Below are positions 50,588 to 59,465 of a DNA stretch of 64,000 bases, piece by piece. The first letter of the stretch is position 1. Each line of letters starts with the position of its first letter. The notes under the pieces were generated by a model, which worked only from the letters and a program-made list of their open reading frames with translations, was not told the DNA's origin and searched no databases. A program made the translations under genes and the position numbers. This stretch comes from Pseudomonas sp. FeN3W (GTDB lineage Bacteria > Pseudomonadota > Gammaproteobacteria > Pseudomonadales > Pseudomonadaceae): assembly GCA_030263805.2 (NCBI GenBank), contig CP136010.1, forward strand, positions 945,001 to 1,009,000. The letters run 5' to 3'.

Positions 50588-52570
50588 ATGAACGACCGCC
50601 CCGCTTCCGACGCCTTCCAGCATGCCGAACTCGACTGGGACGAGAACGGCCTGCCGCAATCTCGCCAGTACGGCGACGTGTACTTCTCCCGGGCCAGCGG
50701 CCTGGCCGAGACCGAACATGTGTTCCTCACGCAGAACGATCTGCCCCAGCGTTTCGCCGCGCTACAGGGCAACCGGCGCCTGGTGATCGGTGAAACCGGC
50801 TTCGGTACCGGGCTGAACTTTCTCTGTGCGTGGCATCTGTTCGAGCGCGTGGCCGACCCGCAGGCGCGGCTGCACTTCATCAGCGTCGAGAAGCACCCGC
50901 TGACCCGCGAGGACCTGCAGCGTGCACTGGCGCTGTGGCCGGAGCTGGAGCAGCAGTCCGAGCAGCTGCTGCAGCAGTACGTGGCGCTGAATCCGGGCTA
51001 TCAGCGTTTCGTCTTCGCTGGCGGCCGCGTGGTGCTGACCCTGCTGATCGGCGACGTGCTCGAATGCTTGCCGAGCCTGGATGCGCAGGTCGATGCCTGG
51101 TTCCTCGACGGCTTCGCCCCGGCGAAGAATCCGCAGATGTGGCAACCGGCGCTGTTCGCCGAGCTGGCCAGACTTTCCGCGCCCGACGCAACGCTGGGCA
51201 CGTTTACCAGCGCCGGCTTCGTGCGGCGCGGCCTGATCGAGGCAGGCTTCGACATGCAGCGGATACCCGGCTACGGCCACAAACGCGAGATTCTGCGCGG
51301 GCGCCTGCGAGCACCCGGCACCCGCGTTTCGGACAAGCCCTGGTTCGCTCGCCCGGGCTATGCGACGGCCGAACGTCGCGCGGTGATCATCGGCGCGGGA
51401 CTGGCAGGCTGCGCGACGGCCGCATCGCTGGCTGCCCGCGGCTGGAAGGTGACAGTCCTCGAACGCCACGCCGCGGCGGCGCAGGAAGGCTCGGGCAACC
51501 CGCAGGGCGTGCTCTACCTCAAGCTTTCTGCCCACGGCACCGCACTGTCGCGGCTGGTGGTCAGTGGTTTCAGCTATACACGCCGGCTGCTGAGCAATCT
51601 GCAAGCAGGCCAGGACTGGCAGGCATGCGGTGTACTGCAACTGATCTACGACGACAAGGAGCGCGAACGCCAGGCCGAGTTGGCGACGGCCTTTCCGGCC
51701 TCGTTGGTCCATCCGCTGTCGCGCGAAGCCGCTGAAGCGCTGGCCGGGGTTGCCCTGCCCGAGGGCGGATTGTTCTATCCCGACGCCGGCTGGGCCAACC
51801 CACCGGCGCTATGCCAGTGGCTGCTGCAGCGACCGGGAGTCGAGCTGCTCAAGTACCATGATGCGCTCGAACTGCGCCGCAACGGACAATCCTGGCAGGT
51901 GCTGAGGGAACAAGCGCTGCTGGCCGAGGCGCCCGTGGTGATCCTGACCGGCGCGGCGGACGTCGCACGCTTCAGCCAGAGCGCCTGGCTGCCGCTCAAA
52001 CGTATTCGCGGGCAGATTTCCTGCCTGCCGGCGACCGCCCAGAGCAGCCAGCTGGGTACCGTGCTGTGCGCCAAAGGTTACGTCGCTCCGCCCCGAAATG
52101 GCACGCACACGCTGGGTGCCAGCTTCAACTTCCAGCAGACCGACGATACCCCCAGCGTCGCCGAGCACCAGGCGAATCTGCAAATGCTCGAGCAGATTTC
52201 AGCGGATCTGTACCAGCGCCTGGCGGCGAACCCACAACGTACCGAGATGCTGGACGGGCGCGTGGCATTTCGCTGCACCAGCCCGGACTATCTGCCGTTG
52301 ATCGGGCCACTGGCCGAGCCCGATGCATTCGCCGAAACCTATGCGGCGCTGGGCAAGAACGCCCGTCAGTCGCTGCACGCGCCCTGCCCGTGGCTCGACG
52401 GGCTCTACGTCAATACCGCTCACGGCTCGCGCGGCATGATCAGCGCCCCGCTGTCCGGCGAGCTGCTGGCAGCCTGGCTGGACGACGAACCATTGCCGCT
52501 GCCTCGGGACGTCGCCGAAGCCTGCCACCCCAATCGTTTCCTGCTGCGCAAGCTGATTCGCGGTACCTGA
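50588..52570 (+). CDS. mnmC: Bifunctional tRNA mnm5s2U biosynthesis protein
   Basis: Fusion enzyme of 660 residues finishing 5-methylaminomethyl-2-thiouridine at tRNA wobble U34. The N-terminal SAM-dependent methyltransferase (about 1-240, motif GETGFGTGLNFL) carries out the last methylation. The C-terminal FAD-dependent oxidoreductase (from about 265, motif VIIGAGLAGCATAASLAA) removes the carboxymethyl group. Start MNDRPASDAFQHAELDWDENG matches family starts. It follows gacS by 71 bases. Confidence 0.96.
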   Translation: MNDRPASDAFQHAELDWDENGLPQSRQYGDVYFSRASGLAETEHVFLTQNDLPQRFAALQGNRRLVIGETGFGTGLNFLCAWHLFERVADPQARLHFISVEKHPLTREDLQRALALWPELEQQSEQLLQQYVALNPGYQRFVFAGGRVVLTLLIGDVLECLPSLDAQVDAWFLDGFAPAKNPQMWQPALFAELARLSAPDATLGTFTSAGFVRRGLIEAGFDMQRIPGYGHKREILRGRLRAPGTRVSDKPWFARPGYATAERRAVIIGAGLAGCATAASLAARGWKVTVLERHAAAAQEGSGNPQGVLYLKLSAHGTALSRLVVSGFSYTRRLLSNLQAGQDWQACGVLQLIYDDKERERQAELATAFPASLVHPLSREAAEALAGVALPEGGLFYPDAGWANPPALCQWLLQRPGVELLKYHDALELRRNGQSWQVLREQALLAEAPVVILTGAADVARFSQSAWLPLKRIRGQISCLPATAQSSQLGTVLCAKGYVAPPRNGTHTLGASFNFQQTDDTPSVAEHQANLQMLEQISADLYQRLAANPQRTEMLDGRVAFRCTSPDYLPLIGPLAEPDAFAETYAALGKNARQSLHAPCPWLDGLYVNTAHGSRGMISAPLSGELLAAWLDDEPLPLPRDVAEACHPNRFLLRKLIRGT

Positions 52571-52591
52571 GACATTCCGGTGCCGGAGCCG

Positions 52592-52617
52592 CTGCCTACC
52601 GCAGGCAGTGGCTTGCA
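52592..52617. other. Hairpin after mnmC
   Basis: GCCGCTGCCT and AGGCAGTGGC pair around ACCGC in the mnmC-DUF3365 gap. No T-tract, so a weak terminator at best. Confidence 0.4.
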
Positions 52618-52674
52618 TCGTGTGCCGCCTGCACCGATACTCCCCCCACTATATTTCACATTCTGGGAGGCATT

Positions 52675-53232
52675 ATGAAATCACTGTCTTTGCTGACGCT
52701 CGGCTGGTTCGCATTGCAGGCCCACGCCGCACCTGACGTCGACACCGAACCGCTGCGCGGCGAGGCTGCCAGCCTGATTCCACCGTTCCAGCAGCAGCTG
52801 CTCGGCACGGTCAAGCAGGCCATGGCAGACGCTGGCCCGGCGGAAGCCGTGAAGGCATGCCGTCTTCTCGCGCCGGAAATCACCAGCCAGCATAGCCAGG
52901 CGCCCTGGCAGGTAGGCCGCACCGCGCTGAAGCTGCGCAATCCGGACAACGCGCCAGATGCCTGGGAGCGCTCGGTGCTGGAGCAGTTCGCCCAGCGTGC
53001 CGCCGCGGGTGAACCGATCGAGCAGCTCAAGCATGGTGAGGTTGTCGCAGGCGAGTACCGCTACATGCAGGCGATCGGCACCGCTGAAGCCTGCTTGGGT
53101 TGTCACGGGGAAAAGATCAAGCCGGAGCTGCTGGAGCTGATCGACCACCACTACCCGCAGGATCAGGCCCGTGGGTTTCGCGAGGGCGATCTGCGCGGCG
53201 CCTTCACCCTCAGTCGTGCCCTGCCACGCTGA
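52675..53232 (+). CDS. Exported DUF3365 haem-binding protein
   Basis: Protein of 185 residues: a signal peptide (LSLLTLGWFALQAHA), then a DUF3365-type domain containing one c-type haem motif, CLGCH at about 142-146. It should be matured by the periplasmic cytochrome c machinery. Domains of this type act as haem-based sensors or small electron carriers; here it stands alone with no kinase fused. GGGAGG lies 7-12 bases before the ATG. Confidence 0.85.
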   Translation: MKSLSLLTLGWFALQAHAAPDVDTEPLRGEAASLIPPFQQQLLGTVKQAMADAGPAEAVKACRLLAPEITSQHSQAPWQVGRTALKLRNPDNAPDAWERSVLEQFAQRAAAGEPIEQLKHGEVVAGEYRYMQAIGTAEACLGCHGEKIKPELLELIDHHYPQDQARGFREGDLRGAFTLSRALPR

Positions 53233-53403
53233 TAGGCCTTACACTTTGTCTGCGGGTGCGTGGCACCGCTGCGGCCGCCGTCCATCGCACGGAACACGCC
53301 AGCTCGGGCCTATCAACGATGGACGATGGAACGCTGACGACGGAGCACGCATGCAAACCGATACGGTCCCTACCATTCCCCTGGCATCCGGCAGCCTTGC
53401 CTG

Positions 53404-54159
53404 ATGGACGTTCTACTGCTGGAAGCACTGGGAATCGGCCTCATTCTCGGCCTGTTGCTTGGCCTCACCGGCGCCGGTGGCTCGTTGGTCGCCCTGCCCC
53501 TGCTACTCAGCCTGCACCTGCCATTGCGCGATGCCATCGGCGTCAGCCTCGGTGCGGTGGCCATGTCCGCACTCATCGGCGCGATTCCGCGGGCGCGGCT
53601 CGGCCAGGTCGCCTGGCGCCCGGTCATGCTGCTGGCTGTCTGCGGCTTGCCGGGCAACGCTGCCGGTCAATGGCTCGGGCAGTTCATACCGGAGCGCGCA
53701 CTGATCATCGGTTTCTGCCTGTTGGTGCTGTGGTCCGCCTGGCGCATGTGGCGCGGCGCCAACCTGCCGGCCAAGGAAAACGTCAAGGATCGACAGCTGG
53801 CGCTGCCGGGCATCGGCGTCGGCGTTGGCCTGCTCTCCGGGCTGATGGGTGTCGGCGGCGGCTTTCTCATCGTCCCGGCACTGCTCTGGTTCACCTCGCT
53901 ATCGCTGCTCAGCGCCATGGCCACCTCGATGGCGGTGATCGCCGTCGTCAGCGGCGGTGGCTTCCTGCTCTACCTTACCGATGCCGAGCCACCACTACCG
54001 CTGCTCGGCGGCCTGGCGCTGGGCGGTGCCTTCGGCGTGCTGGCCGGTAACCGCCTGGCGCAATACCTCAACAGCAGTCTGCTGCAGCGCCTGTTCGCGC
54101 TCATGTTGGTCACCGTCAGCCTGTCGCTGGGGATTCAAAAGCTGGTGCTGGGTCACTGA
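53404..54159 (+). CDS. TauE/SafE family sulfite/anion permease
   Basis: Integral membrane protein, 251 residues with about eight hydrophobic segments in two homologous halves (GLTGAGGSLVALPLLL and GLMGVGGGFLIVPALL, both family motifs). Such proteins move sulfite, sulfoacetate or related anions, usually outward. The substrate is not shown by context. Its 3' end overlaps the convergent DUF1127 gene by seven bases. Confidence 0.9.
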   Translation: MDVLLLEALGIGLILGLLLGLTGAGGSLVALPLLLSLHLPLRDAIGVSLGAVAMSALIGAIPRARLGQVAWRPVMLLAVCGLPGNAAGQWLGQFIPERALIIGFCLLVLWSAWRMWRGANLPAKENVKDRQLALPGIGVGVGLLSGLMGVGGGFLIVPALLWFTSLSLLSAMATSMAVIAVVSGGGFLLYLTDAEPPLPLLGGLALGGAFGVLAGNRLAQYLNSSLLQRLFALMLVTVSLSLGIQKLVLGH

Positions 54160-54389
54160 CGATCAGGGTTGTCCCAGAACGGCCGGCTCGCTTCCCATTC
54201 GATGTCGGCACGGCTGCGGCCGATGTCCTTGAGCATGTCGTCACCGAGCGCGGCCAGCTGGCGCCGTTGGCGTGCCAGTTCGTTCCAGCGCTGCAGCTTG
54301 TGCCAGGCCTGCAGCAGCAATCCCGGCGCGGGTGCTCGAAGTGCCTTCGGCAGATGGAAAGATCGCAAAGCGACTTTGTGCATGTTCAT
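54153..54389 (-). CDS. DUF1127 family small protein
   Basis: Protein of 78 residues with a basic N-terminal half and the C-terminal DUF1127 (YjiS) motif LAALGDDMLKDIGRSRADIEWEA. DUF1127 proteins in other proteobacteria influence RNA turnover and phosphate or nitrogen metabolism. GGAGGG precedes the ATG at 54389. Divergent from a LysR gene, a known pairing for this family, suggesting control by that regulator. Confidence 0.87.
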   Translation of the reverse strand: MNMHKVALRSFHLPKALRAPAPGLLLQAWHKLQRWNELARQRRQLAALGDDMLKDIGRSRADIEWEASRPFWDNPDRQ

Positions 54390-54485
54390 CACGACGCCCT
54401 CCAGTTGGGTTGGCGTCAGTCTCGCGCTCGGATTAAGATCAATCCAACGAATGTTCCTAATGCCTTGCATCTCGAGGATTGATGA
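54390..54485. promoter_or_regulatory. DUF1127/LysR shared control region
   Basis: A 96-base divergent gap. The segment GGATTAAGATCAATCCAACG near 54430-54449 is AT-richer than its surroundings and contains an interrupted GGATT/AATCC inverted repeat with T-N11-A-like spacing, a plausible LysR site. Confidence 0.45.
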
Positions 54486-55340
54486 ATGGCCAACTACCCG
54501 AATATCGACACCGAGCTGCTGCGCAGCTTCGTGGCCATCGCTGACCACGGCGGTTTCACCCGTGCCGCAGCCGCGGTGAACCGCACCCAGTCGGCGGTGA
54601 GCATGCAGATGAAACGCCTGGAAGAGGATGTGTTGCAGCGTCCGCTATTCGAGCGCAACGGTCGGCAGGTCAGGTTTACTGCCGAGGGCCAGATACTGCT
54701 GGGTTACGCGCGGCGCATTCTCAAACTGCACGGCGAAGTCATGACCACCCTGCGCCAGCCACACATGGTCGGCGCGGTGCGCATCGGCACGCCGGACGAT
54801 TACGTCATGCGTTTTCTACCCGGCATTCTTTCGCGCTTCGCCCAGGCGTATCCACTGGTGCAAGTCGAGGTGCATTGCGAGCCATCGACCCAGTTGTTGC
54901 AGCGACGGGATCTGGACCTGAGCATCGTCACCCGCGAACCGGGCACCGAGATTGGCCAGTTGCTGCGCCAGGAGCACGTCGTCTGGGCCGCCGCCCCGGG
55001 CTTCGACCTGCATGAGCATCGCCCCCTGCCGCTGGCAACGTTCAATACCGATTGCTTCTGTCGCGCCTGGGTATGCAATGCGCTGGATGCGCGGGAAATC
55101 GAGTACCGGATCGCCTATAGCAGCCCGAGCCTGTCGGCGATCATGGCGATCGTGGGTGCAGGATTGGCGCTGACCGCACAGCTGCAGAGCCTGATTCCTG
55201 CCGATCTGCAGATACTCGGTGAAAAGGAGGGCCTGCCGCGCCTGCCTCAGACCAGCATCGTGCTGCTGCGCAACCCGCAGCAGCAGTCGCCGGTCAGCGA
55301 AACGCTCGCCGGCTACATCGCCGATGGCTTTCGCCTGTAA
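54486..55340 (+). CDS. LysR-type transcriptional regulator
   Basis: Regulator of 284 residues. HTH about 10-65 (GGFTRAAAAVNRTQSAVSMQMKRLE), effector-binding domain about 95-280. The start MANYPNIDTELLRSFVAIAD and the TQSAVSMQ helix place it in the group that sits divergent to DUF1127 genes. Target is probably the neighbouring gene; effector unknown. Confidence 0.9.
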   Translation: MANYPNIDTELLRSFVAIADHGGFTRAAAAVNRTQSAVSMQMKRLEEDVLQRPLFERNGRQVRFTAEGQILLGYARRILKLHGEVMTTLRQPHMVGAVRIGTPDDYVMRFLPGILSRFAQAYPLVQVEVHCEPSTQLLQRRDLDLSIVTREPGTEIGQLLRQEHVVWAAAPGFDLHEHRPLPLATFNTDCFCRAWVCNALDAREIEYRIAYSSPSLSAIMAIVGAGLALTAQLQSLIPADLQILGEKEGLPRLPQTSIVLLRNPQQQSPVSETLAGYIADGFRL

Positions 55341-55352
55341 CGACAACGCCGG

Positions 55353-55730
55353 TCATGGGCGACCGGCCGCCATCTCGTCGAACACTTCCGGCACCAGCGC
55401 CGCATCGCCCTTGTCCGCCAGGTGCTGGCGCTGCGCCTCCTGCGGATCGTCGAGGATCGCCAGCAAACGCGAGCCGCGCTCGGTCAGGACGAAATTCTCG
55501 CCATTGCCGCCCTCCTCCTCGGGCCGCGAAACGATGAAGCCACCTTCGAATAGCAGACTTTCGTAATCGGCCGCTTCGGCACGCAGACTATCAAGATTCG
55601 GCATCGGCTGACCTTCACTTTCCATCTGCGTCGCATGTTCTTCGGCGTAGTGGCGTGGCTTGAAACTGTCATTGGCGCCGCGTTGAACTTCATGCAACAG
55701 GCGCTGGATAAGGCCCCAGTTATAGCTCAT
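55353..55730 (-). CDS. Small conserved protein, possible winged-helix (DUF2513-like)
   Basis: Protein of 125 residues. The plan MSYNWGLIQRLLHEVQ, then ADYESLLFEGGFIV, then LTERGSRLLAIL resembles winged-helix proteins of the DUF2513 kind, with a hydrophilic acidic C-terminus. No catalytic motif. AGGGAG precedes the ATG. It is convergent with the LysR gene. The family call is tentative. Confidence 0.65.
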   Translation of the reverse strand: MSYNWGLIQRLLHEVQRGANDSFKPRHYAEEHATQMESEGQPMPNLDSLRAEAADYESLLFEGGFIVSRPEEEGGNGENFVLTERGSRLLAILDDPQEAQRQHLADKGDAALVPEVFDEMAAGRP

Positions 55731-55874
55731 GGTCGTTCTCCCTCAGCAGATGTTCGCCTCGCGAATGAGGCGCCTACTGATTGGGACCGTTCACCATGGC
55801 GACCGGTTCGTTGTCTGAACTAAAGCGGCTGCGCTGCGATCCACCGTTCAGACCGATTGAACGAGGAGCGAGCC

Positions 55875-56168
55875 ATGAAACTGCTGATGATTGCCCTGAC
55901 CGCCGCCGCGCTGGCCAGCCCGACTGCGCACGCAGCGTGCACCCCGGACGAAGTGAATGCCAAGGCCGAACAGCTGGCCGAGCGCGTCAACCAGCTGACC
56001 GAGAGCAATCCGGAACGCGCCGAGGAGATAAATGAGGAGATTCGCCAGATGGAAGCCAAGCGCACCGCCGACCAGTTGGGCGACGAGTGCGAGGTCTATG
56101 ACAAGCGTCTGAAACAGATCGAGGAAGCGGAACGCGAGGCAGATATGCCGGCTGACGCTCAGCGCTGA
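55875..56168 (+). CDS. Small exported helical protein
   Basis: Protein of 97 residues with a signal peptide (MKLLMIALTAAALASPTAHA) and a charged, coiled-coil-like mature part (KAEQLAERVNQLTESNPERAEE). Two cysteines at about 21 and 71 could form a disulfide in the periplasm. GAGGAG lies 9-14 bases before the ATG. Function unknown. Confidence 0.75.
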   Translation: MKLLMIALTAAALASPTAHAACTPDEVNAKAEQLAERVNQLTESNPERAEEINEEIRQMEAKRTADQLGDECEVYDKRLKQIEEAEREADMPADAQR

Positions 56169-56176
56169 GGCTGAAG

Positions 56177-56200
56177 GCCGACGGTTACTCGGCCGTCGGC
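56177..56200. terminator. Bidirectional hairpin between convergent genes
   Basis: GCCGACGG (56177-56184) pairs with CCGTCGGC (56193-56200) around TTACTCGG. The TAA stop of the minus-strand DEAD-box gene (56185-56187) lies in the loop. T-tracts are weak on both sides. Confidence 0.5.
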
Positions 56201-57516
56201 TTCTTGCGCTTGAGCGGTGCCATTCCATCCTGGCTCACCACCGGCGATGGTGACTCGCGCTTGGCGCCGTTCGGGCGCTTGCCCGCAGGTTTGGATTTCT
56301 TCTCGGTGCCTTTCTTCTTTTCGATCTTTTTCTTCTTGGTGCCAGCTGCCTTGCCCGACGCTTTAAGGTTCTTCGGGCCCATGTAGCTGCCTTTCAGCCC
56401 CTTGATCACCCGCCGCTCGAAACGCTGCTTGAGATAACGCTCGATGCTGGACATCAGGTTCCAGTCGTTGTGACAGATCAGCGAGATCGCCAGCCCTTCG
56501 CCACCGGCGCGCCCCGTACGACCGATACGGTGCACGTATTCGTCACCCGAGCGCGGCATGTCGAAGTTGATCACCAGATCCAGCCCTTCGATGTCCAACC
56601 CGCGCGCCGCCACGTCGGTCGCTACCAGCACCTTGACGCCGCCTTCCTTGACCCGGTCGATCGCCAGCTTGCGGTCTTTCTGGTCCTTATCGCCATGCAG
56701 CACGAACGCCTTCACGCCCTCGGCAACGAGCCGGCCGTAGAGGCGGTCGGCCTGTACGCGGGTGTTGGTGAAGATCACTGCCTTCTTGTACGTCTCGTTG
56801 GCGAGCAGCCAGTGCACCAACTTTTCCTTATGTTCGGTGTTTTCGGCAGTGATGATCTGCTGGCGCGTGCCTTCGTTGAGTTCGCTGACGCGGTTGAGCT
56901 GCAGGTGCAGCGGGTCGCGCAGCACGCTGGCGGTCATCTCGCGCAGCGCGGCGCCGCCACTGGTCGCGGAAAACAGCAGCGTCTGCTGGCGTTTGGCGCA
57001 CTCGCCGACCAGACGCTGCACGTCCTCGGCAAAGCCCATGTCGAGCATGCGGTCGGCTTCGTCGAGGATCAGCATCTCGACATCCTTGAGGACCAGCGTG
57101 CCGGCATTAAGGTGCTCGATCATGCGCCCAGGCGTGCCGATGAGAATGTCCGGCACCTTGCGCATGACTGCGGCCTGGACCTTGAAGTCCTCGCCACCGG
57201 TAATCATCGCCGACTTGATGAAGGTGAATTGCGAGAAACGCTCGACCTCCTTCAGCGTCTGCTGCGCCAGCTCTCGGGTCGGCAACAGAATCAGCGCCCG
57301 AACATCGGTGCGCACCACGGCATCGCCAATCAGCCGATTGAGCATCGGCAGTACGAAGGCGGCGGTCTTGCCGCTGCCAGTCTGTGCCGTCACCCGCAGG
57401 TCACGCCCTTCCAGCGCCGGCGGAATGGCCGCCACCTGCACTGGAGTCGGCTCGACGAATTTGAGTTCGGCGACAGCCTTTAGCAGGCGTTCGTGCAGGG
57501 CGAATTGGTCAAACAA
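56185..57516 (-). CDS. DEAD-box ATP-dependent RNA helicase
   Basis: Helicase of about 443 residues. Motifs: Q (EPTPVQ), I (AQTGSGKT, 44-51), Ia (PTRELA), II (DEAD), III (SAT), VI (HRIGRTGRAG). After about 380 comes a very Lys-rich tail (KKKKIEKKKG), typical of rRNA-binding helicases of the RhlE/SrmB type. I favour a TTG start at 57516 (MFDQFALHERLL) because GAGGT lies 9-13 bases upstream and homologues begin there. ATGs at 57552 and 57600 add 12 or 28 residues without good ribosome sites. Confidence 0.88.
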   Translation of the reverse strand: MFDQFALHERLLKAVAELKFVEPTPVQVAAIPPALEGRDLRVTAQTGSGKTAAFVLPMLNRLIGDAVVRTDVRALILLPTRELAQQTLKEVERFSQFTFIKSAMITGGEDFKVQAAVMRKVPDILIGTPGRMIEHLNAGTLVLKDVEMLILDEADRMLDMGFAEDVQRLVGECAKRQQTLLFSATSGGAALREMTASVLRDPLHLQLNRVSELNEGTRQQIITAENTEHKEKLVHWLLANETYKKAVIFTNTRVQADRLYGRLVAEGVKAFVLHGDKDQKDRKLAIDRVKEGGVKVLVATDVAARGLDIEGLDLVINFDMPRSGDEYVHRIGRTGRAGGEGLAISLICHNDWNLMSSIERYLKQRFERRVIKGLKGSYMGPKNLKASGKAAGTKKKKIEKKKGTEKKSKPAGKRPNGAKRESPSPVVSQDGMAPLKRKKPTAE

Positions 57517-57665
57517 GGGAGCTACCTCGGAGGTCGAAAAAAACAATGGCATAGGGTAACTCGTCTGCCGGGCAAAGGCGCGTTCTGTAACGGTCGCCAT
57601 GTTTTCCCAGGCAAACACAGGCTAAGCTGAGGAAATAGAAGCGGCTTAATACCCAAGAGGTTCGC

Positions 57666-58100
57666 ATGATGTCCCAAAAGCGAGTGGTACTGCTGACTGG
57701 CGCACTTTCACTGGCGTTATACGCCGCTGCCGGCGCAGCGCAGCCGAACAATGATCACCCCGGCAAGGGCAAGCCCGACCGCGCACAGCAGCATCAGCCT
57801 TCGGCACAGCAGCCGCATCGCTACCAGGGTCCGTCGGTGGACATCGGTTCGGTCCGCATCACCCTGCGTAGTCATCGCGATCTGCTAGCGCCGGTCTCGT
57901 CCCTGCCACCGGGCATCCAGAAGAATCTGGCGCGCGGCAAGCCGCTACCGCCGGGCATCGCCAAGAACATGGACAGCCGCCTGCTGGGGCACCTGCCGCG
58001 CTACGAAGGCTACGAGTGGAAACAGATCGGCCGCGACGTGGTTCTGGTCGCCATCGCCACCGGCATCGTTTACGAAATACTCGAGAACATACTGGATTGA
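57666..58100 (+). CDS. Exported CigR-like protein
   Basis: Protein of 144 residues. Signal peptide to about 25 (ALSLALYAAAGAAQ), then a His/Gln/Pro-rich linker, then the repeated motif LPPGIQKNLARGKPLPPGI and a hydrophobic C-terminal segment (VVLVAIATGIVYEIL). The LPPGI(A/Q)KNL pattern is that of the RcnB/CigR superfamily; CigR in Salmonella is an anti-virulence regulator. AAGAGG precedes the ATG. Function in this organism is unknown. Confidence 0.75.
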   Translation: MMSQKRVVLLTGALSLALYAAAGAAQPNNDHPGKGKPDRAQQHQPSAQQPHRYQGPSVDIGSVRITLRSHRDLLAPVSSLPPGIQKNLARGKPLPPGIAKNMDSRLLGHLPRYEGYEWKQIGRDVVLVAIATGIVYEILENILD

Positions 58101-58146
58101 TCGGTTCGCGTTCAGGCAGCCCGCGCGATGAGGGCAGCCTAGCGTC

Positions 58147-58467
58147 CTATTCTGGCTGGCAGGTCAACTTGATGCGCAGGCGAATCACGTCGCGCTTGAA
58201 CTTGGACGTCAGTGCCTTGCGCTCACCTGGTTGCAACTCCGTGCGTCGCGTGCGCGGCGCTTCCGGGCCGTTCTGGAACACGGCGGTACACACCGCAGCC
58301 GTGCCCCCATAGTTGAGCAGCAGTAGCCCGGCGAAGTCACGATCAATGGTCTGCGGGGTGACGGTGATCTCCGCGCCGTTGAGCTGCTGCTCGACGTCTA
58401 CCGGATAAGTGACCGCATTGGCCGTGAGTGGCAGCAAGGCGACGAGTAGGTAACCGATTGTTTTCAT
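58147..58467 (-). CDS. Small exported protein of unknown function
   Basis: Protein of 106 residues with a signal peptide (MKTIGYLLVALLPLTANA) and a beta-rich mature part (ITVTPQTIDRDFAGLLLLNYGG). Two Cys (about 60 and 103) could form a disulfide. No family is recognised with confidence. It is divergent from a LysR gene whose start lies 62 bases away. Confidence 0.7.
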   Translation of the reverse strand: MKTIGYLLVALLPLTANAVTYPVDVEQQLNGAEITVTPQTIDRDFAGLLLLNYGGTAAVCTAVFQNGPEAPRTRRTELQPGERKALTSKFKRDVIRLRIKLTCQPE

Positions 58468-58528
58468 TTTGACTGGGCTCCTCTACAGAGTGGCCAGCCT
58501 AACAGACCTTGTTAAAGGAACCGAAGGA

Positions 58529-59437
58529 ATGAAAGTGCCCCGTGTGACCCTCGATCAGTGGCGCACCCTGCAGGCGGTCATTGATCACGGCGGCTTCGCC
58601 CAGGCGGCCGAAGCGCTGCATCGGTCGCAGTCGTCGGTCAGCTACACCGTGGCACGCATGCAGGAACAACTGGGCGTGCCGCTATTGCGCATAGACGGGC
58701 GCAAGGCAGTGCTAACCGAGGCGGGCGAGGTGCTGCTGCGCCGTTCGCGACAGCTGGTCACCCAGGCCAGCCAGCTGGAAGAGCTGGCACACCATATGGA
58801 ACAAGGCTGGGAAGCCGAGGTGCGACTGGTGGTCGATGCCGCCTACCCCAGCGCCAAGCTGATCCAGGCACTTAGCGAGTTCATGCCGAAGAGCCGCGGC
58901 TGCCGGGTCCGCCTGCGTGAGGAAGTGCTCTCCGGCGTCGAGGAAGTGCTCAAGGACGGTACCGCGGACCTCGCCATCAGCGCCCTGGACATCACCGGCT
59001 ACCTGGGCAGCGAGCTCAGCACCGTGGAGTTCGTCGCCGTAGCGCACGCCAATCATGCCCTTCACCAACTGGGACGCAAGCTCAGCGTGCAGGACCTGCA
59101 GAGCCAGATGCAGATCGTGGTACGCGACACTGGCCTGCGCCAGCCGCGCGATGCCGGCTGGCTGGGCGCCGAACAGCGCTGGACGGTGGGCAGCCTGGCC
59201 ACCTCCGTGGCCTTCGTCAGCAGCGGGCTGGGCTTCGCCTGGCTACCGCGGCACCTGATCGGACGCGAACTGGCCGAGGGCATACTCAAGCCGCTGCCAC
59301 TGGTCCAAGGCAGTATTCGCCGGCCCTTGTTCTATCTCTACACTAACCACGACAGACCGCTCGGCCCGGCCACCCGGATTCTCATCGAGCTGATCAAGAC
59401 GTACGATGCTGGCCAGGCCACCCCACTGGCCGGCTGA
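58529..59437 (+). CDS. LysR-type transcriptional regulator
   Basis: Regulator of 302 residues. HTH about 8-65 (GGFAQAAEALHRSQSSVSYTVARMQ), effector domain about 90-295. The ATG at 58529 (MKVPRVTLDQWRTLQAVID) is chosen over an upstream frame that lacks a ribosome site. It precedes ppiA by 28 bases and may share a message with it. The divergent small exported gene is another possible target. Confidence 0.9.
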   Translation: MKVPRVTLDQWRTLQAVIDHGGFAQAAEALHRSQSSVSYTVARMQEQLGVPLLRIDGRKAVLTEAGEVLLRRSRQLVTQASQLEELAHHMEQGWEAEVRLVVDAAYPSAKLIQALSEFMPKSRGCRVRLREEVLSGVEEVLKDGTADLAISALDITGYLGSELSTVEFVAVAHANHALHQLGRKLSVQDLQSQMQIVVRDTGLRQPRDAGWLGAEQRWTVGSLATSVAFVSSGLGFAWLPRHLIGRELAEGILKPLPLVQGSIRRPLFYLYTNHDRPLGPATRILIELIKTYDAGQATPLAG

Positions 59438-59465
59438 CAGCTTCCCCAACATCAGGAAAGACATC

